Source: SIG588 sp045597045 (lineage in GTDB: Bacteria; Bacillota; Clostridia; Oscillospirales; Acutalibacteraceae). Taken from it: DNA of 11,025 bases. Below the pieces are notes generated by a model. The model ran no database searches. It was not told the DNA's origin and was given only the letters and a program-made list of their open reading frames with translations. The stretch lies in the NCBI GenBank assembly GCA_045597045.1, contig JAZODN010000074.1, positions 1-11,025 on the forward strand, given 5' to 3'. Both the position numbers and the translations under genes were made by a program. How positions within the stretch are numbered: position 1 is the first letter of the stretch; each line of letters starts with the position of its first letter. Shown here in pieces: positions 7,717-11,025 of the stretch.

Positions 7717-7740
7717 TTTTACAAGGAAGGTGGCGGCAGC

Positions 7741-9435
7741 ATGCTGAACAGTTTGCACATTGAAAATATTGCTGTGATCGAGCGTGCCGATATCACCTTC
7801 GATCGCGGTTTTAATGTGCTCAGCGGTGAGACGGGTGCCGGCAAATCCATTATTATTGATGCGCTGAACGCGGTACTCGGTGAGCGCGTGCGACGCGACA
7901 TCCTTCGCACCGGTTGCGAGAGTGCCGTTGTTTCGGCTCTGTTTTGCGAAATTTCTGCTGCGCTAGCAGAGGAACTTGCCGCGGTTGGGTTTGAGCCGGA
8001 CGAAGACGGTGTGCTGCTGTTGGAGCGCCGCCTCACAGCCGATGGCAAATCTTCTGCCCGTGTGAACGGGCGTCCCGTCACGGTGGCCATGCTTCGCACG
8101 TTGGGGCGGCGGTTGGTGAACGTGCACGGTCAACATGAAAACCAGGCACTGTTGGATACCGAAACGCATTTGGCTTATCTGGACCGATTGGGTGATACGG
8201 GTGCATTGAAAGCAGCGTATCAAGCGGTGTATAAGGAATACCGCGCTACGCTTGCGGCGTTGGAAGCGCTGGATGTTGACGAAACGCAAAAAGCGCGGAG
8301 GATGGACCTGCTGCGTTATCAGATCGACGAAATTGAAGATGCGGCGTTGCAAGTGGGCGAAGAGGCGACACTTCGTGCCCGACGTGACCGTTTTCGCAAT
8401 GCGGAACGGATTGCCAAAGCCGTTGGCTGCGCCTATAGTTTTTTAGCACGGGATGAAGAGACCGCCGGTGCTGTGAGCGATGTTGCATCGGCAGCGGATG
8501 CACTGGAGAACGCCGGCGAATACCTGCCGGAGGCGGCACAAACCGCGGAACGGCTGCAATCGCTGCAGTATGAACTGGACGCCTGTATGGATGAGGTGCG
8601 CCGTTTGGGTGATGCGTTGGAGTTTAACGAAGCGGAACGCGATGAGGTAGAGACGCGCTATGAAACGGTGCGCCGTCTGCTTTCCAAATATGGTGCCACT
8701 ACGGGTGAGGTGCTGGATTATTTGGCGAAATGCCGTGCCGAATATGATGCCATGGAATCCGGCGAGGCCGAACAGGCACGCCTGACTGCCGCCGCTGCGG
8801 ATGCGCGGTGCAGAGTGGAGGCAGCGGCCGAAGCGCTGTCGCTTGCGCGCCAACAAGCCGCTAAAACGTTTTGCCGTGCTGTGACCGATCAAATGACGTT
8901 TTTGGATATGCCGCGTGCGCGCTTGACAGTGGCGATGGAAGCAATCGAACCGCAGGCGAACGGTGCCGACCGTGTGGAGTTTTTGCTGGCGGCCAACGTT
9001 GGCGAAGCACCGCGACCGTTGGCGAAGATCGCCTCCGGCGGTGAGATGTCGCGTGTGATGTTGGCACTGCAAGCGGTGCTTGCGGATGTGGATGATATGG
9101 GAACGTTGGTGTTTGATGAGATTGATACGGGCGTGAGTGGTCGCGCAGCGCTGAAGGTGGGGCAAAAACTGCTCCAAACGGCAACGGGCCTGTCAGGTAA
9201 CCGTCGCCGTCAGGTGTTGTGCGTCACCCATCTGGCACAAATTGCCGCGCAGGCCGATCATCATCTGCTAATCGAAAAAGCAGTGTGCGACGGTCGCACG
9301 CGCACCGAAGTCACCCCGTTGGACGAAAATGGGCGTGAACGGGAATTGGCGCGTATTATCAGCGGCGAAGTGACCGAAAGCGGTATTTTAGCCGCGCGCG
9401 AGTTGCGGCGCGAATACGGACAAAATGGCGGTTGA
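7741..9435 (+). CDS. recN: DNA repair protein RecN
   Basis: RecN is an SMC-like ATPase recruited early to DNA double-strand breaks, where it holds ends or sister DNA for recombination. The 564-aa length is typical. It opens with MLNSLHIENIAVIE and a Walker A motif GETGAGKS (29-36). VNVHGQHENQ (127-136) is a RecN hallmark. A long, alanine- and glutamate-rich, probably coiled-coil region runs from about 155 to 380. The C-terminal ATPase half has the signature ASGGEMSR (431-438), Walker B TLVFDEIDTGVSG (455-467) and VTHLAQIA (495-502). AAGGAAGG (7723-7730) precedes the ATG by 10 bp. It is probably the last gene of the operon. Its TGA stop is embedded in the TTGACA -35 box of the tyrS promoter, and no separate terminator follows it, so operon transcripts would run into the T-box leader. 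Confidence 0.97.
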   Translation: MLNSLHIENIAVIERADITFDRGFNVLSGETGAGKSIIIDALNAVLGERVRRDILRTGCESAVVSALFCEISAALAEELAAVGFEPDEDGVLLLERRLTADGKSSARVNGRPVTVAMLRTLGRRLVNVHGQHENQALLDTETHLAYLDRLGDTGALKAAYQAVYKEYRATLAALEALDVDETQKARRMDLLRYQIDEIEDAALQVGEEATLRARRDRFRNAERIAKAVGCAYSFLARDEETAGAVSDVASAADALENAGEYLPEAAQTAERLQSLQYELDACMDEVRRLGDALEFNEAERDEVETRYETVRRLLSKYGATTGEVLDYLAKCRAEYDAMESGEAEQARLTAAAADARCRVEAAAEALSLARQQAAKTFCRAVTDQMTFLDMPRARLTVAMEAIEPQANGADRVEFLLAANVGEAPRPLAKIASGGEMSRVMLALQAVLADVDDMGTLVFDEIDTGVSGRAALKVGQKLLQTATGLSGNRRRQVLCVTHLAQIAAQADHHLLIEKAVCDGRTRTEVTPLDENGRERELARIISGEVTESGILAARELRREYGQNGG

Positions 9436-9460
9436 CAAACCGTGAAAATTGTGGTTTAAT
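9432..9460 (+). promoter_or_regulatory. sigma-A promoter of the tyrS T-box transcript
   Basis: A perfect -35 hexamer TTGACA (9432-9437) is followed by a 17-bp spacer and TTTAAT (9455-9460), five of six matches to TATAAT. A TG dinucleotide at 9452-9453 adds an extended -10 element. Expected initiation is at A9467 or A9468, shortly before T-box Stem I. The -35 box contains the recN stop codon. Near-consensus quality and optimal spacing make this the strongest promoter visible in the window. Confidence 0.85.
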
Positions 9461-9466
9461 ACATTC

Positions 9467-9733
9467 AACGCAATGATGGAACGAAGTACGTTTTGTAATG
9501 TGGCGCAGAGAGCCGTCGGTCGGTGTAAGACGGTGCACAGCAAAGCGGAAATACTTTCCGGAGTGGCGAACCGAAGCGGCATGGCCGTGTGTAGGGGAGA
9601 CGGGTGCGCCCGGTATCGCGCGTGGACGCTGTTTCGGCGCCCTTAAGGTCACGGCCGCAAGGCGGTGGCAAATAGAGGTGGTACCGCGGAATTTTCGCCC
9701 TCTGCAAATGCACAATTTGCAAAGGGCGTTTTC
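9467..9733 (+). promoter_or_regulatory. tyrosine T-box riboswitch leader of tyrS
   Basis: T-box leaders bind a specific tRNA. Uncharged tRNA stabilises an antiterminator and switches on the downstream gene. Stem I pairs 9477-9481 with 9556-9560, and 9489-9495 with 9541-9547. Between these helices lies the specifier loop, with AGTA on the 5' side (9485-9488) and GAAATAC on the 3' side. The specifier codon is UAC (Tyr) at 9552-9554. AGAGAG (9507-9512) and the distal hairpin 9513-9517/9529-9533 with a GGTGTAA loop follow the usual Stem I layout. A Stem III candidate (9648-9656/9661-9669, GCAA loop, one G-G mismatch) precedes the T-box. The T-box core TGGTACCGCG (9679-9688) has U as its variable base, matching the A73 discriminator of tRNA-Tyr. 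In the antiterminator, 9674-9678 pair with 9699-9703 and 9686-9688 with 9696-9698, leaving UGGUACC as the bulge. All pairings were read by eye. Confidence 0.95.
9696..9732 (+). terminator. intrinsic terminator of the tyrS T-box
   Basis: Positions 9696-9709 pair with 9715-9728 (13 of 14 pairs, with one C-A mismatch at 9702/9722) around a 5-nt loop. TTTT follows at 9729-9732. The 5' arm contains the bases 9696-9703 that also form the 3' strand of the antiterminator, so the two structures are mutually exclusive. With charged tRNA-Tyr the terminator should form and tyrS should be off. Confidence 0.9.
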
Positions 9734-9767
9734 TATGCCCTTTGAAAGTAAGAAAGGAACAAAAAAC

Positions 9768-10991
9768 ATGAGAAACGTATTTGACGAATTGAGCGCACGC
9801 GGCATGATCGCGCAGTGCACCAACGAAGAAAAGGTGCGTGAGCTGCTCGGCGGCAACGAGCCGGTTACCTTCTACATCGGTTTTGATCCCACAGCCGATA
9901 GCCTGCACGTCGGGCACTTTGTGCAGTTGATGGTGATGGCGCATATGCAGCGTGCAGGTCATCGCCCCATGGCACTGCTCGGCGGCGGTACCGCTATGGT
10001 GGGAGATCCCACCGGCAAGACCGATATGCGTAAAATGATGACGAAGGAAACTATTGCCCATAACGTGGCTTGCTTTAAGCAGCAGATGGCGCGCTTTGTG
10101 GATTTTTCGGAAGGCAAAGCGTTGATGGTCAACAACGGTGATTGGCTGTTGGACCTTAACTATGTAGATTTTCTGCGCGAGGTCGGCGTGCATTTCTCGG
10201 TCAACCGTATGTTGACTGCCGAATGCTTCAAGAGCCGTATGGAACGCGGTCTTTCCTTCTTGGAGTTTAACTACATGCTGATGCAGAGTTACGATTTCTA
10301 TCGCTTGAATGAGGAATACAACTGCACCATGGAACTCGGTGGCGATGACCAGTGGTCGAACATTATCGGCGGTGTGGAACTTTGCCGCCGCAAAGCAGGC
10401 AAAGAGGTATACGGCATGACCTTTGCACTGCTTACCACCTCCGAAGGTAAGAAGATGGGCAAGACCGAAAAGGGTGCCGTGTGGCTGGATGCCGAAAAGA
10501 CGTCGCCTTACGATTTCTTCCAGTATTGGCGCAATGTGGCGGATGCCGATGTCATTCGCTGCCTCAAGATGCTCACCTTCGTATCGGTGGAAGAAATTGC
10601 CGAACTGGAAAAGGAACCCAATATTAACAAGGTGAAAGAGCGCTTGGCCTATGAAGTCACGGCGCTGGTGCACGGTGCCGAAGAAGCCGACAAAGCCCTC
10701 GCTGCGGCGAAAGCGCTGTTTGGCGGCAACGGCGATACGGCCCATATGCCGCAGACGGCCATCACGGCCGAGCAACTGGGTGACGGTATCTCGGTGCTCG
10801 AATTGCTGGTGTTAACAGGGCTTACGCCTTCGCGCAGTGAGGCGCGTCGTGCGGTCGAGCAGGGCGGCGTTTCGGTGGACGACCAAAAAGTCGCCGACAT
10901 CAATTTTAAGCTGTCGCCTGCCGCATTCGAAAAGGGTCACGTGGTGCTCAAACGCGGTAAAAAAGCGTTCCACAAGGTTACGCTCGCATAA
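9768..10991 (+). CDS. tyrS: tyrosyl-tRNA synthetase
   Basis: TyrS is a class I aminoacyl-tRNA synthetase that activates tyrosine with ATP and loads it onto tRNA-Tyr. The 407-aa protein begins with the usual MRNVFDELSARGMI. The Rossmann domain has YIGFDPTADSLHVGH (36-50), in which HVGH (47-50) is the HIGH signature, followed by LGGGTAMVGDPTG (71-83). Tyrosine recognition and adenylate formation involve QSYDFYRL (173-180) and GGDDQWSNI (191-199). The second signature is KMGKT (229-233), the KMSKS variant of this TyrS type, followed by GAVWLD. A C-terminal S4 tRNA-binding domain covers about 342-405. I chose the ATG at 9768 because AGAAAGGA (9751-9758) is 9 bp upstream. An in-frame ATG at 9735 touches the terminator and lacks a ribosome binding site. 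Expression is controlled by the T-box, an autoregulatory loop sensing uncharged tRNA-Tyr. No terminator for this gene is visible before the window ends. Confidence 0.98.
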   Translation: MRNVFDELSARGMIAQCTNEEKVRELLGGNEPVTFYIGFDPTADSLHVGHFVQLMVMAHMQRAGHRPMALLGGGTAMVGDPTGKTDMRKMMTKETIAHNVACFKQQMARFVDFSEGKALMVNNGDWLLDLNYVDFLREVGVHFSVNRMLTAECFKSRMERGLSFLEFNYMLMQSYDFYRLNEEYNCTMELGGDDQWSNIIGGVELCRRKAGKEVYGMTFALLTTSEGKKMGKTEKGAVWLDAEKTSPYDFFQYWRNVADADVIRCLKMLTFVSVEEIAELEKEPNINKVKERLAYEVTALVHGAEEADKALAAAKALFGGNGDTAHMPQTAITAEQLGDGISVLELLVLTGLTPSRSEARRAVEQGGVSVDDQKVADINFKLSPAAFEKGHVVLKRGKKAFHKVTLA

Positions 10992-11025
10992 ATATACCTA
11001 TTATATAAAGAGACCGTTTTTAAAA

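Noticed and set aside
9541..9559. Other triplets (AAT, ATA, ACT) in the specifier loop as possible specifiers
   Set aside because: Asn, Ile or Thr would not match the downstream tyrS. UAC at 9552-9554 fits both the loop position and the gene.
9498..9767. A 90-codon N-terminal extension of tyrS in frame with the leader
   Set aside because: The extension covers the T-box and terminator and has no ribosome binding site at its start. TyrS homologues begin at MRNVF (9768), which has a well-placed AGAAAGGA.
9465..10775. A 436-codon open frame on the - strand opposite tyrS and its leader
   Set aside because: It runs through the T-box leader and mirrors a textbook TyrS on the other strand. Its translation (many His, Arg and Phe) shows no family motif. 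It is a by-product of the codon bias of tyrS.
10992..11025. AT-rich tail with TATTATATAAA-like sequence after tyrS
   Set aside because: It looks promoter- or terminator-like, but there is no hairpin, no -35 at proper spacing and no T-tract stem before the window ends, so no feature can be supported.

Overview
The window is one strand-uniform block of bacterial housekeeping genes, all on the + strand. The genes sit head to tail behind strong AGGAGG-type ribosome binding sites. A T-box riboswitch, the order xseA-xseB-ispA-dxs-tlyA-nadK-argR-recN, and a Kae1-like gene next to nusB all point to a Firmicute. My best guess is a fairly GC-rich anaerobic member of the Clostridia (Oscillospirales/Ruminococcaceae-like), inferred from gene order and protein motifs rather than from any search.

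Positions 1-85 hold a possible extended -10 element, an 11-bp GC-rich hairpin and the ribosome binding site of nusB. From 86 to 9435 there are ten genes: nusB, a TsaD/Kae1-family paralogue, xseA, xseB, ispA, dxs, tlyA, nadK, argR and recN. The gaps range from -4 to +26 bp and I see no terminator among them, so they most likely form one transcription unit. Two junctions are ATGA overlaps (nusB/Kae1-like and dxs/tlyA), which suggests translational coupling.

The 332-bp gap between recN and tyrS (9436-9767) is a complete tyrosine T-box system. A near-consensus sigma-A promoter has its -35 box overlapping the recN stop codon. It is followed by Stem I with a UAC specifier, a Stem III candidate, the T-box sequence in an antiterminator, and a competing intrinsic terminator. 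tyrS (9768-10991) then encodes a full-length tyrosyl-tRNA synthetase. The last 34 bp are AT-rich and show no gene.

Functionally the operon mixes transcription (NusB), isoprenoid precursor and prenyl-chain synthesis (Dxs, IspA), rRNA modification (TlyA), NADP supply (NadK), arginine-responsive regulation (ArgR) and DNA repair (XseA/XseB, RecN). This mixture is a long-known conserved Firmicute neighbourhood, not a new system. The least understood part is the Kae1-like paralogue. It sits where folD is found in Bacillus subtilis. The sporulation genes spoIVB-spo0A, which follow recN in sporulating relatives, are replaced here by tyrS. I saw no mobile elements, CRISPR arrays, tRNA or rRNA genes, or broken genes.
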